Shown piece by piece: positions 1-6,039 of a stretch of DNA of 6,267 nt. The position numbers were made by a program, and so were the translations under genes. Under the pieces are notes generated by a model. It was not told the DNA's origin. It made no database searches and was given only the letters and a program-made list of their open reading frames with translations. Every line of letters starts with the position of its first letter. The stretch's first letter is position 1. The stretch lies in contig JAHFPK010000170.1 of the NCBI GenBank assembly GCA_023266715.1, forward strand, positions 1-6,267, read 5' to 3'. The stretch is from Hyphomicrobiales bacterium (GTDB lineage: Bacteria; Pseudomonadota; Alphaproteobacteria; Rhizobiales; Aestuariivirgaceae).

Positions 1-150
1 TTGCTCAAGTTCCTGAATTTTCTGATAGGTGCCCAAATCCCAGCCAATCGGATTGATCTTGCGTTCCAGGGCGTCAAGAACTGCAAAACTCAGGCAGATA
101 TAGAGTACGGCAAAAAATGCAACGACATACCAGCGCTTTCTGCTATTCAT
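1..150 (-). CDS. Single-pass membrane protein, N-terminal part (possible lysis accessory)
   Basis: This gene is cut by the left edge; 50 codons are visible from the ATG at 150 and the frame is open to base 1. The protein has a short basic N-terminus (MNSRKRW), one transmembrane helix at about residues 8-26 (VVAFFAVLYICLSFAVLDA), and then a hydrophilic part, ERKINPIGWDLGTYQKIQELEQ, which may begin a helix. I do not recognise a family. The layout of an N-terminal anchor followed by a polar domain is shared by inner-membrane spanins (Rz-like) and by many small phage membrane proteins, and the position just after a holin-like gene suggests lysis. That role is inference. The start lies one base after the upstream stop (TGAAATG), next to a GGGGGG run that could act as a Shine-Dalgarno site. 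Confidence 0.6.
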   Translation of the reverse strand, partial: MNSRKRWYVVAFFAVLYICLSFAVLDALERKINPIGWDLGTYQKIQELEQ

Positions 151-151
151 T

Positions 152-484
152 TCAGCCCCCCGCTTTTGGGGGTTCCGGTGGCGTGAATGATGGGTTATCC
201 GTCCAGCGTTTCGCATAGCGCATGGCTCCTTCACAAATGAGAAGTCCTGTGAGCCCAACGAGGAAACCTGCCGCATGTTCCGTCGAAGGGTCCGCCCAGC
301 CCGGAAAATATTTGATGATTGTGAAATAGGCTGGCGTAGTAAGATAGCCGGCCGTCAGGCTTCCGGCGAGAACCGAGGTAACGGCCATCATGATGCCTCC
401 GCCGATGAGCAGATATCGCACTGTGCCGCCCGCCACTCCGGCAACAAGGTGGGTTATCTTTATGCCGAAAATGGTTTCGATCAT
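152..484 (-). CDS. Putative phage holin or holin-like membrane protein
   Basis: This 110-residue protein has the size and shape of a phage holin, which forms holes in the inner membrane at the time of lysis. Hydrophobic segments are visible at about residues 6-20 (weak), 24-48 (strong; LLIGGGIMMAVTSVLAG) and 71-87 (GFLVGLTGLLICEGAM), followed by a basic, proline-rich tail (RYAKRW then PPEPPKAGG). The run GGTVRYLL, a hydrophobic stretch, then TAGYLTTP resembles a GG.vR.l...G...A.yltp pattern seen in several holin families of Gram-negative phages, and AAGFLVGLTG fits the later part of the same pattern. Its place directly after the tail tip genes suits a lysis gene. No endolysin is seen in the window. 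It could instead be a membrane protein of another function. Confidence 0.58.
   Translation of the reverse strand: MIETIFGIKITHLVAGVAGGTVRYLLIGGGIMMAVTSVLAGSLTAGYLTTPAYFTIIKYFPGWADPSTEHAAGFLVGLTGLLICEGAMRYAKRWTDNPSFTPPEPPKAGG
157..172 (-). promoter_or_regulatory. Small GC hairpin covering the G-rich ribosome site of the last gene
   Basis: On the minus strand five C bases pair with five G bases across the six-base loop AAAAGC, just before the stop of the holin-like gene. The G arm is also the best candidate ribosome site for the membrane protein starting at 150. Folding could hide that site until ribosomes finish the upstream gene, coupling the two. There is no run of U after it, so it is not a normal terminator. 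The sequence also encodes the PPKAGG tail and may be chance. Confidence 0.25.
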
Positions 485-492
485 GCCGTCAA

Positions 493-497
493 TCCTT
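493..497 (-). promoter_or_regulatory. Ribosome binding site of the holin-like gene
   Basis: AAGGA lies eight bases upstream of the ATG at 484 and just after the stop codon of the tail-fibre-like gene. This is one of only two clear Shine-Dalgarno sites in the window and supports the chosen start. Confidence 0.7.
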
Positions 498-499
498 CA

Positions 500-1699
500 T
501 CAATCCCACTGGCCGACGTTGGTAACTGTCGAGCTGCCGATGCGCTTGCATTTGAAAAACGAGCCATTGCGCACGACAGCAGCGGCTGCGGTCGTCAGCG
601 TGATCGAAGGCACAATGGTGCCGCCGACAGTGACGCGGAACATGCCCTTGATCGTCGCCTGCATTTCAGTTGAGACGGCGGCGGTCACCATATTCGTCGG
701 GGTTTGACCGGCGTTATTGACCAAGTGCGAACCGGAGCCGACCGTAGCGACTGCGCCGTCAATGCCGTTGACCTCGTAGAGAACTGTTCCCAGCGTTGCA
801 CCGCCAGCGCCCAGGATGTCGAAAGCCCCGTTGCCGGACGTGGCCGACATGGAGCTGATCGAAATCGTGCTTTCGAATTCATAGGTTCCGGCTTCCAGGG
901 TGAGGCGGCCGTTCGTCGTGCTGTCGAAAAGCTTCTGCTCGGCGCCCGAATTCGTGAGCGTGTAGTTCGCATTGAGCATAATGAAATGCTCAAGCAGCAT
1001 GACGCCGCGATTGCCTGCGTCCGTGGTGCCATAGATATTGTTGGCATCCATTTCCAGCGCGCCGACTTCGGCGGTCGTGAGATTGGTGCCAGCCTGGAAT
1101 TTTAGCGGCGCATCGTCGGTGTCGCCAACCTCAAGGATCATTTCGCCGTCATCGCCAATGGTTGGCGCTGAGTTCTGGAGCAGTTTGCCAGTCGTGCCGT
1201 CAAAACGGGCAATGGCGTTATCGGTCGCGGATGCCGCGCCCTTGACCGCAGAGGCATTGAGCTCGATGCGGAACTGGTCGCTCGTCGAATAATACATCAA
1301 CTTGTAGATCGTCGAGGATTGGAGATCGCCAGCCGCAAGCGCTACGCCAGCCGCCGTCACGATGGCCTTGGCGCCAATGGAATTGATATTGAGCGTCGAA
1401 GCGCCGGTGTTTGTATTGGGCGGCTTGAAGCGGAATTCCTGGCCATCGGCGTAAGCCGTGAGAGTGGGCGTGACCGAGGCAAGGTAAGTGTCGGTTCCCG
1501 ATGTCGAGCCAAGAACCATCGTGGCGCGGGCATCGACCGCATTCACCTCCTCGTTGATGGCGCTCTTGAGTTGGGCAACGGTGCAGGATGTGCCGCCGGA
1601 ATCAGAAGCCGAGCAAACCGCGCGATCCACAACGGCGGACGAGAATGTTGACATAAAAGTCAACAGCAGCGCGGCCAGAAAAAGCCTGAAATTCTTCAT
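500..1699 (-). CDS. Tail-fibre-like protein with N-terminal signal peptide
   Basis: This 399-residue protein follows the hub gene and is a candidate receptor-binding or tail-tip protein. Residues 1-22 form an apparent Sec signal peptide: MKNFR, a hydrophobic core LFLAALLLTFMSTF, and a likely cut after SSA. Residues 70-147 (SVTPTLTAYADGQEFRF, PNTNTGASTLNINSIGAKAI, LAAGDLQSSTIYKLMYY) match a segment often seen in phage tail fibres. Residues 158-180 carry the ATDNAIARFDGTTGKLLQ motif, also common there. Residues 230-399 look like a beta-sandwich tip, ending in FRVTVGGTIVPSITL and FFKCKRIGSSTVTNVGQW. Cysteines are at 29, 39 and 384; there is no lipobox. The ATG at 1699 is preceded by AAGGA at the right distance. 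An in-frame start at 1789 would run 80 bases into the hub gene and bury the signal peptide. A signal peptide on a virion protein is unusual, so the final location is uncertain. Confidence 0.75.
   Translation of the reverse strand: MKNFRLFLAALLLTFMSTFSSAVVDRAVCSASDSGGTSCTVAQLKSAINEEVNAVDARATMVLGSTSGTDTYLASVTPTLTAYADGQEFRFKPPNTNTGASTLNINSIGAKAIVTAAGVALAAGDLQSSTIYKLMYYSTSDQFRIELNASAVKGAASATDNAIARFDGTTGKLLQNSAPTIGDDGEMILEVGDTDDAPLKFQAGTNLTTAEVGALEMDANNIYGTTDAGNRGVMLLEHFIMLNANYTLTNSGAEQKLFDSTTNGRLTLEAGTYEFESTISISSMSATSGNGAFDILGAGGATLGTVLYEVNGIDGAVATVGSGSHLVNNAGQTPTNMVTAAVSTEMQATIKGMFRVTVGGTIVPSITLTTAAAAVVRNGSFFKCKRIGSSTVTNVGQWD
1634..1699 (-). other. Sec-type signal peptide of the tail-fibre-like protein
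   Basis: The first 22 codons encode a positively charged start (K2, R5), a hydrophobic core of about 14 residues, and SSA as a -3 to -1 cleavage site before VVDRAV. This meets the normal signal peptidase I pattern. It is not a lipoprotein signal, because the first cysteine (29) is preceded by RAV rather than a lipobox. An uncleaved membrane anchor is possible. Confidence 0.65.
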
Positions 1700-1706
1700 A
1701 AACATT

Positions 1707-1711
1707 TCCTT
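1707..1711 (-). promoter_or_regulatory. Ribosome binding site of the tail-fibre-like gene, overlapping the hub stop codon
   Basis: AAGGA lies seven bases upstream of the ATG at 1699 and shares bases with the TAA stop of the hub gene, reading TAAGGAAATGTTTATG. It decides the start at 1699 over the longer in-frame ATG at 1789 and over the ATG two codons upstream at 1705, which is too close to the site. Confidence 0.75.
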
Positions 1712-4700
1712 ATGCGAAAAGTTCGGGCGCTTCGGCGGCCAGGGTGACAATCCGGGTTTCAAGGCCTTGAGGCTCCACACCCATGACAATCATGCGGGCA
1801 TATTCCTGCCCGGCGCGGCCAAAGACGCACAAGGCGCCGACTTCAAGGCCGCTGCCCGCAAGCGCGAACGGCGTGGTGAAAGTGCAGATGTTGCTGTCAG
1901 AAACATTAGTGAGCGTCTTGACCACCGAGGTACCGTCGGCTTTTCGGATGGCAACGCCGGTGGCATTGGCGAGGTCAAGGCCTTCGACGAAGGCCGCGGT
2001 CTCGTCCTGGTTAACCGAGAAGGGAATGACGTTGTCAACCGTGATCGACACCACGTTGCCGCCGCTTTCAGTGATCGTGCGGATCAGCCCCTGCGCCTGC
2101 GTGACATTGAGAACGTCATCATTATGGCCCACCAGCATGCCCCGTTGCAGCGAATAGCCCTCGATGCCGATTTCAAGGCGGACGGTGCGGGCTCGCGCGA
2201 CAACCTGTTTGAGGTCAAAAGCAGCACGGGCGGCGACTTTCGTGGCGTCGGTGAAGCCGTCATAGGTGACAGTCGAGAAAAACGAGGCGGTGTTGGCGTC
2301 GAAACCGTCGCGGTAGAATATATCCCGCCTGATCTTCCAGTCGTCGTCCTCGTCGAAATATTCGGCGAAGATCGCATGTTCCAGTTCCGGCAGCGGAATG
2401 TTGACCCCGAGCAGCTTTGAATTCAGCGGCGACAGCATCTGGCTAATCGCTTCGGCACTGCGGTCATAATCCTCAACAATTGACAGCATATTGCTTTCAC
2501 GCGGGGAAGCATAACCGGTGACCGCGATCACCGCCTTGACCTCGGCAACGCTGCGGCCCTGTTGCAGGAAATTGCATTCATGGCCCGCCGTGACGCAGCG
2601 AGCATACCAGGCGGCAAGTTCATCCTCGTTGATGATCTCGGGCGGGGGTGCGTTGGGATGGGCGTGGCCAAGCAGCAGTCTGCGATAGAGCGCAGCAGGA
2701 TTTGAGGTTGGGACTTCGGCGTCGGTCCACACGCCTCCCGAATAGATCGAGGCATAGCTCGTCATCACTGCGCTGATGGAGTCAATGACGGTGTTTTTCA
2801 TTTCGAGGGCGATGCAGGCGAGCCCCGTGGTATCCACCGGCACGTCATAGGTGACGGTCGAGAACACTTCCATGACGGTATCAGAGCGATAATTCTTCTG
2901 CCCGACGCGGGAGATATAGACGCCGCTCACCAGCCGGTATTCGTAGAAGTCCGAATTTGCGACACCGGCATAAGTGTAATTTATGGGGTCGAAATCGCTG
3001 GCATTGAAGGCGGGTCCGCGGCGCACCCGAACCTCATAGGCACCAGGCAGCCATTGTGCCGGGTCGAGGTAAAAGGTGGCCCCGTTCTTGTCTAGGCTGC
3101 CATAAATTGAACGCGGGTCGGCACTGACATTATGCCGCGCGGGATTGCCGTTGAAAGAGGCAATGTCATGGCCAAGGGCCAGGCCCACGGCGTCGAACAG
3201 ATAGTGCTGGATTTCCTCTATGGTGATCTGGGCGTTTGCCGCGCCATTGTTGGTCAGGAAATTATGGCGGTAGTAGCTATAGGAGCCGGGGTTTCCGATT
3301 TGATAGTGGCCAATATTGAGCGGATATTCGGAAATGTCGATATTTTCTGCATCAAGGCGCGTCCAGTCGGTTCCATTGTTCGACCCTTCGACATAAAACG
3401 TGAGCGCTGCCGTGGTAAGAACCGTGTCATTTGCGGTGTCGAAGCTTAAGAGATAGCTGCGGATCGTGGTGGGTGCCGCATATTGGACCTGCAACCATGC
3501 CGGCAGGGAATTGTTGGCCGGCTGCCATGAGGTCGTTATGCTGTCATCGAAGGCTTTCCATCCGGCCTGCGAAGCGCCGAGTTCGGAACTTGCGGTGACC
3601 GTCACGCCGCCGGTGGTGCCGCTCGTCATGGTTGGCACCTGGTCGGTGAATGGCCATGCGGTGTTCTGGAAATAGGCGTCCGATTGGTATTCGAAAGTCT
3701 GGCCGATACCGGTGATATTGGTCAGTTCGAAGATCGGATATTCGCCATCGGCGTTCGAGAAGTGGCGGCCTGACGGCTGGGTCTGGAACTTGATCTTGGC
3801 TTCGCAGCGGAAGGGTCCCGAGCCATTCCTGTCGTCGCGGAAGTGCATGGTCGGGAAGTTGCGCCAGGCAACATCGCCCACTTTCCGGATTTCGAGGCGC
3901 ACCGGGAGATAGGCAGTACCACCGGTGTCGCTCTTGACGATGCCTGACGGAAACAGAAAACGCAGCCAGATTTCGTCCGGAGTGCCCTTGGTCTTGAAAT
4001 AGTGATAGTCCGGCGTCGAATTGTCGGGGGTCGCCTGGTCGGTTAACGCATCGTTTTTGCTGACTTCAAGGGCCGTTCGCCAGTTTGAAAGCGTGACCTG
4101 GTCTGTCTGTTGAATGCAGGTGAGTTGCGCCAGCGTCAGGGGCGCGTCACCTGGCCAGCCCTCTCGGGTTTCATATTCGATGCCGTCCAGTAGCGTGATA
4201 TCTGTGCCGTTGACAAGAACATCCTCGATCAGGTTCCGGCCCTGGATGCCGACAATGGCGTGAACCGTGAGTTCGCCGTCGTCATAGGTGGTGTAGGTGG
4301 GCGAGATCACCGGCGGCGACACCCGCATGCGGCCATGCAGCGTCGGCAGGGTTTCAAGCAGGGTTATGACATTCGACGAAATGCCAGCCTGGCTGAGGTC
4401 GCGCTGCGAACCGGCGCTGTTGGCCACGGACGGCGGCGCGGTCAAAGCCCGGATGGCAAGCTGGCCAGCAATGCCAACGCCTGCCGCTGCGGCCGATGCC
4501 CCGAAGGTGCCCGCCGCGAAGCCAGCGCCGAGGAATGGCAGACCAAAGGTGCCAATGCCAGCGGTAAGGCCCACAAGCGCCACGGAGGCCAGCACGGGCA
4601 GCAGATTGCCTTTCTGCGGCACGACGCAGAGTTCAAGGGTACCGGCGGCTTCCGGCTTGACCGTCACATGGGGCCACCAGCAGCGCGGGACGGTAATGCC

Positions 4701-4838
4701 GTTGAGACGCACCGCAACGTAATCCTCGCACCAGGCAAGGTCGCCCGAGGTCTTGAGGATTTCGAGAACGGTTTTCCGCTCCGTCAGCAGCCCGTCATAG
4801 AACGGCGGCAGGAACGGCGAGGCGAGAAGAAGGCGCAT
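1710..4838 (-). CDS. Central tail hub / host specificity protein, gpI-gpJ fusion with discoidin-like domain
   Basis: This 1042-residue protein forms the tail tip hub and probably takes part in receptor binding. Residues 1-75 look like a small beta-grasp-type domain (VRLNGITVP, ending TLELCVVP). Residues 79-133 are a long Gly/Ala-rich hydrophobic stretch. Residues 153-200 (TLPTLHGRMRVSPPVIS, then DGELTVHAIVGIQGR) resemble the C-terminal part of lambda gpI. From about 205 the pattern becomes gpJ-like: IWLRFLFPSGI, then LPGAYEVRVRR, SNPAALYRRLLLG near 711, and SPRESNMLSIVEDYDRSAEA with ISQMLSPLNS near 777-808. Residues of about 405-548 form a discoidin (F5/8 type C)-like domain. The protein ends soon after the hub domains, without the long fibre-like C-terminus of lambda gpJ. 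The start at 4838 was chosen because TGATG overlaps the peptidase stop. An in-frame ATG at 4898 lies inside the upstream gene. Confidence 0.87.
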   Translation of the reverse strand: MRLLLASPFLPPFYDGLLTERKTVLEILKTSGDLAWCEDYVAVRLNGITVPRCWWPHVTVKPEAAGTLELCVVPQKGNLLPVLASVALVGLTAGIGTFGLPFLGAGFAAGTFGASAAAAGVGIAGQLAIRALTAPPSVANSAGSQRDLSQAGISSNVITLLETLPTLHGRMRVSPPVISPTYTTYDDGELTVHAIVGIQGRNLIEDVLVNGTDITLLDGIEYETREGWPGDAPLTLAQLTCIQQTDQVTLSNWRTALEVSKNDALTDQATPDNSTPDYHYFKTKGTPDEIWLRFLFPSGIVKSDTGGTAYLPVRLEIRKVGDVAWRNFPTMHFRDDRNGSGPFRCEAKIKFQTQPSGRHFSNADGEYPIFELTNITGIGQTFEYQSDAYFQNTAWPFTDQVPTMTSGTTGGVTVTASSELGASQAGWKAFDDSITTSWQPANNSLPAWLQVQYAAPTTIRSYLLSFDTANDTVLTTAALTFYVEGSNNGTDWTRLDAENIDISEYPLNIGHYQIGNPGSYSYYRHNFLTNNGAANAQITIEEIQHYLFDAVGLALGHDIASFNGNPARHNVSADPRSIYGSLDKNGATFYLDPAQWLPGAYEVRVRRGPAFNASDFDPINYTYAGVANSDFYEYRLVSGVYISRVGQKNYRSDTVMEVFSTVTYDVPVDTTGLACIALEMKNTVIDSISAVMTSYASIYSGGVWTDAEVPTSNPAALYRRLLLGHAHPNAPPPEIINEDELAAWYARCVTAGHECNFLQQGRSVAEVKAVIAVTGYASPRESNMLSIVEDYDRSAEAISQMLSPLNSKLLGVNIPLPELEHAIFAEYFDEDDDWKIRRDIFYRDGFDANTASFFSTVTYDGFTDATKVAARAAFDLKQVVARARTVRLEIGIEGYSLQRGMLVGHNDDVLNVTQAQGLIRTITESGGNVVSITVDNVIPFSVNQDETAAFVEGLDLANATGVAIRKADGTSVVKTLTNVSDSNICTFTTPFALAGSGLEVGALCVFGRAGQEYARMIVMGVEPQGLETRIVTLAAEAPELFA
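3195..3625 (-). other. Discoidin (F5/8 type C)-like domain inside the hub protein
   Basis: This segment encodes roughly residues 405-548 of the hub protein. It shows the usual order of discoidin-fold landmarks: VTASSELG at the start, GWKAFDDSITTSWQP (the A.DG..tT.W pattern), AWLQVQYAAPTTIRSYLLSF (WL.vdlg...I..y.l), LTFYVEGSNNGTDWTRLD (f.v.GS.dg..W..L), YSYYRHNF (the yRy.r strand) and a closing ITIEEIQHYLF (i.i.Ei..). Such domains commonly bind glycans or other cell-surface ligands. The flanking sequence is gpJ-like on both sides, with an FPSGI motif before it and LPGAYEVRVRR after it, so the domain appears to be inserted within a hub domain. The boundaries are estimates and the ligand is unknown. 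Confidence 0.72.
4430..4605 (-). other. Gly/Ala-rich hydrophobic segment of the hub protein (gpI-like)
   Basis: Residues 79-133 of the hub protein contain almost no charged residues and many Gly, Ala, Leu and Phe (for example LASVALVGLTAGIGTFGL). Lambda gpI has a comparable hydrophobic, glycine-rich tract between its beta-grasp-like part and the VLPVLYGEMRVG segment, and the same order is seen here. The tract could pack inside the tail tip or enter the host membrane when DNA is delivered. Neither role can be shown from sequence alone. Confidence 0.6.
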
Positions 4839-5221
4839 CAGGTCACGCGGACAATCGAATGAATGCGGAGGTCGGACGCCGGCTGCACCCTTGAACACAT
4901 GCCTTCCTCGACATGCAGGATGTTTTTGGCATCTGTGAAAATTCCTATGTGAATCGGTGCGGATTTCCAGATCAGCCCGGCGCGCACGTCGGTCAGCAGA
5001 ATTGCAACATCGAGAGGCTTCGGGTCTGTGATTTTCTTGTAGGCAACGGCGTGGCTTTCAATGGACCAGCCATCGGGATCATCTTCGGAATAGGATGGCA
5101 GCAGGATTCCGGATTGCTCGTGCAGCACGAGGCGAACGAGGCCCCAGCAATCGCATCCGGAAGCATCCCGTCCCATACGCTTGAATGGCAAGCCGACATA
5201 GCAATCTGCCCAATGAGCCAT
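4838..5221 (-). CDS. NlpC/P60 family peptidoglycan peptidase of the tail tip
   Basis: This 127-residue protein is a stand-alone NlpC/P60 cysteine peptidase of the kind found in phage tail tips, expected to cleave peptide stems of peptidoglycan. The catalytic triad can be read directly: Cys25 in SGCDCWGLV, His91 in PIHIGIF, and His103 in ILHVEEG as the third polar residue. PLDVAILL near residues 69-76 is the usual strand before the His motif. Lambda gpK has an extra N-terminal JAB/MPN domain, which is missing here, so the protein is closer to the NlpC-only tail peptidases, such as those in gene transfer agents. I chose the ATG at 5221 (MAHWADC) because it overlaps the upstream stop as TGATG. 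An in-frame ATG nine codons earlier, at 5248, lies inside the upstream gene and adds a low-complexity PGAIPGAL extension. No Shine-Dalgarno site is visible, which again suggests coupling. Confidence 0.88.
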   Translation of the reverse strand: MAHWADCYVGLPFKRMGRDASGCDCWGLVRLVLHEQSGILLPSYSEDDPDGWSIESHAVAYKKITDPKPLDVAILLTDVRAGLIWKSAPIHIGIFTDAKNILHVEEGMCSRVQPASDLRIHSIVRVT

Positions 5222-5691
5222 CAACGCGCCCGGAATAGCGCCGGGCACATGGAGGGCGTCACGCGCTTTGTGCCGCAGGTTTCGCTGCTGTCATCGACGC
5301 GCGTAAGTTCACCGGACAATACCAGAGGATCGACACTGACATTTTTCAGTTTCAGCCGGGCCGCCCTCGTGATCGGTTCATCAAGATGGGCCGACGAGAT
5401 GACTTCTATAGTGACTTGCGGCGGTCCGACGAGCTGCGCCAGTTGAATGCCGATAGCCCGGTCCACGTTTGGGAAGGTCAACGTGGCCCGCGGCGGCTGG
5501 TCATTGTCATTGAGAATGTCGAGATCGAAAGGGCAAGCTGTGTAAACGTCGCCCCGGCTGGTCACATTTGCGGTGTTCCGGACAAAGCGGTAGGTTTCCA
5601 TCATCGGGTGATAGACGGTGAGCAGGCACAGCCCCGCGTCGGCGCTTTCCCGTGCTTGCAGCCACGCCTGGGCGAAGGAGGGGAGCGGCAT
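5221..5691 (-). CDS. DUF1833-like minor tail protein in the gpL position
   Basis: This 156-residue protein resembles the DUF1833 family of phage tail proteins. Matching features are the helical start SFAQAWLQARESA, the strand LCLLTVYHP near residues 21-29, RFVRNTANVTSRGDVY near 35-50, the ACPFDLDI segment near 52-59, and RATLTFPNVDRAIGIQL near 68-84. The end, TPSMCPALF at 145-153, resembles the F/C-P-x-L-F endings I recall for this group. It sits where lambda has gpL, a tail tip hub protein whose C-terminal domain binds an iron-sulphur cluster. Four cysteines are present here (22, 53, 139, 149), but I cannot show that they form a cluster site, and the protein is shorter than gpL (232 residues). 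The start ATG at 5691 directly follows the upstream stop (TAGATG), with a weak GAAG nine bases upstream. It probably forms part of the hub between tube and tip. Confidence 0.75.
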   Translation of the reverse strand: MPLPSFAQAWLQARESADAGLCLLTVYHPMMETYRFVRNTANVTSRGDVYTACPFDLDILNDNDQPPRATLTFPNVDRAIGIQLAQLVGPPQVTIEVISSAHLDEPITRAARLKLKNVSVDPLVLSGELTRVDDSSETCGTKRVTPSMCPALFRAR

Positions 5692-6039
5692 CTATTCGAT
5701 CTTCACAAAGGAGACGTTGGCGAACCAATAGCCGGACGGTCCTGCCTGGCTGAATTGCGGCGGGGCGGTCCATTTGCAGTTGATGGACGCCCCGCCGATC
5801 CAGTCCGTCATGTCGAAAGTGAGGCTGCCGTCCTGGCAATCGGTATGGTGGAAAGTGTCCAGGGCGAGGCGATGGGCTTCGGTGAGGAAAAGCTGGGCCG
5901 AATAGTCCACAAGCCGGGAGGTAAAGCGCCGCCGCGTCGTCGGGGCTCCCACGTCGCCGCTATAGGACAGGATATTCTCGCGGGGAGCCGTGCTGATACT
6001 GCCACGCACAGGTTCGGGCAATGAGGGCCATGTGGGCAT
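5692..6039 (-). CDS. Minor tail protein in the lambda gpM position
   Basis: This 115-residue protein lies between the tape measure and the gpL-position gene, which is where lambda encodes gpM (109 residues), a distal tail tube component. Pattern similarity to gpM is weak but suggestive. A beta-rich start is followed by RRRFT, then LTEAHRLALDTF near residues 52-63, which resembles the short helix of gpM, then a GSLTF strand near 71-75 and a closing YWFANVSFVKIE strand at 104-115. There is no signal peptide or membrane segment. The start ATG at 6039-6037 overlaps the tape measure stop by one base (TAATG) and has no strong Shine-Dalgarno site, so translation is probably coupled. A tail role is well supported by context. 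The precise homology to gpM is inference; it could instead belong to an unnamed family with the same job. Confidence 0.7.
   Translation of the reverse strand: MPTWPSLPEPVRGSISTAPRENILSYSGDVGAPTTRRRFTSRLVDYSAQLFLTEAHRLALDTFHHTDCQDGSLTFDMTDWIGGASINCKWTAPPQFSQAGPSGYWFANVSFVKIE

Noticed and set aside
1..186. A 61-codon plus-strand open frame at the left edge
   Set aside because: The minus strand here encodes a membrane protein with a clear transmembrane helix and a start placed one base after the upstream stop, which fits the operon much better.
489..500. A three-codon minicistron (ATG AAG GAT TGA) overlapping the fibre-like stop as TGATG, just before the holin-like gene
   Set aside because: It copies the overlap style of other junctions, but it is made of the same bases as the AAGGA ribosome site and is too short to weigh against chance.
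275..707. Plus-strand open frames spanning the holin-like gene and the end of the fibre-like gene
   Set aside because: They overlap two better-supported minus-strand genes, carry no domain, and have no coding context on the plus strand.
1488..2420. A long 310-codon plus-strand open frame antisense to the hub and fibre-like genes
   Set aside because: It crosses the junction of two well-supported minus-strand genes, shows no recognisable domain, and is the sort of open antisense frame expected in GC-rich coding DNA.
4260..4862. A 200-codon plus-strand open frame opposite the hub N-terminus
   Set aside because: Its translation is rich in Arg, Gly and His with no domain pattern, and it mirrors the strongly supported gpI-like region on the other strand.
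5221..5691. Iron-sulphur cluster site in the gpL-position protein
   Set aside because: Four cysteines exist, but their spacing (22, 53, 139, 149) does not visibly match the gpL C-terminal cluster, and the protein is much shorter than gpL.
5386..6024. A 212-codon plus-strand open frame opposite the gpM- and gpL-position genes
   Set aside because: It is a shadow of two adjacent tail genes that have precise stop-start junctions; there is no ribosome site or family motif.
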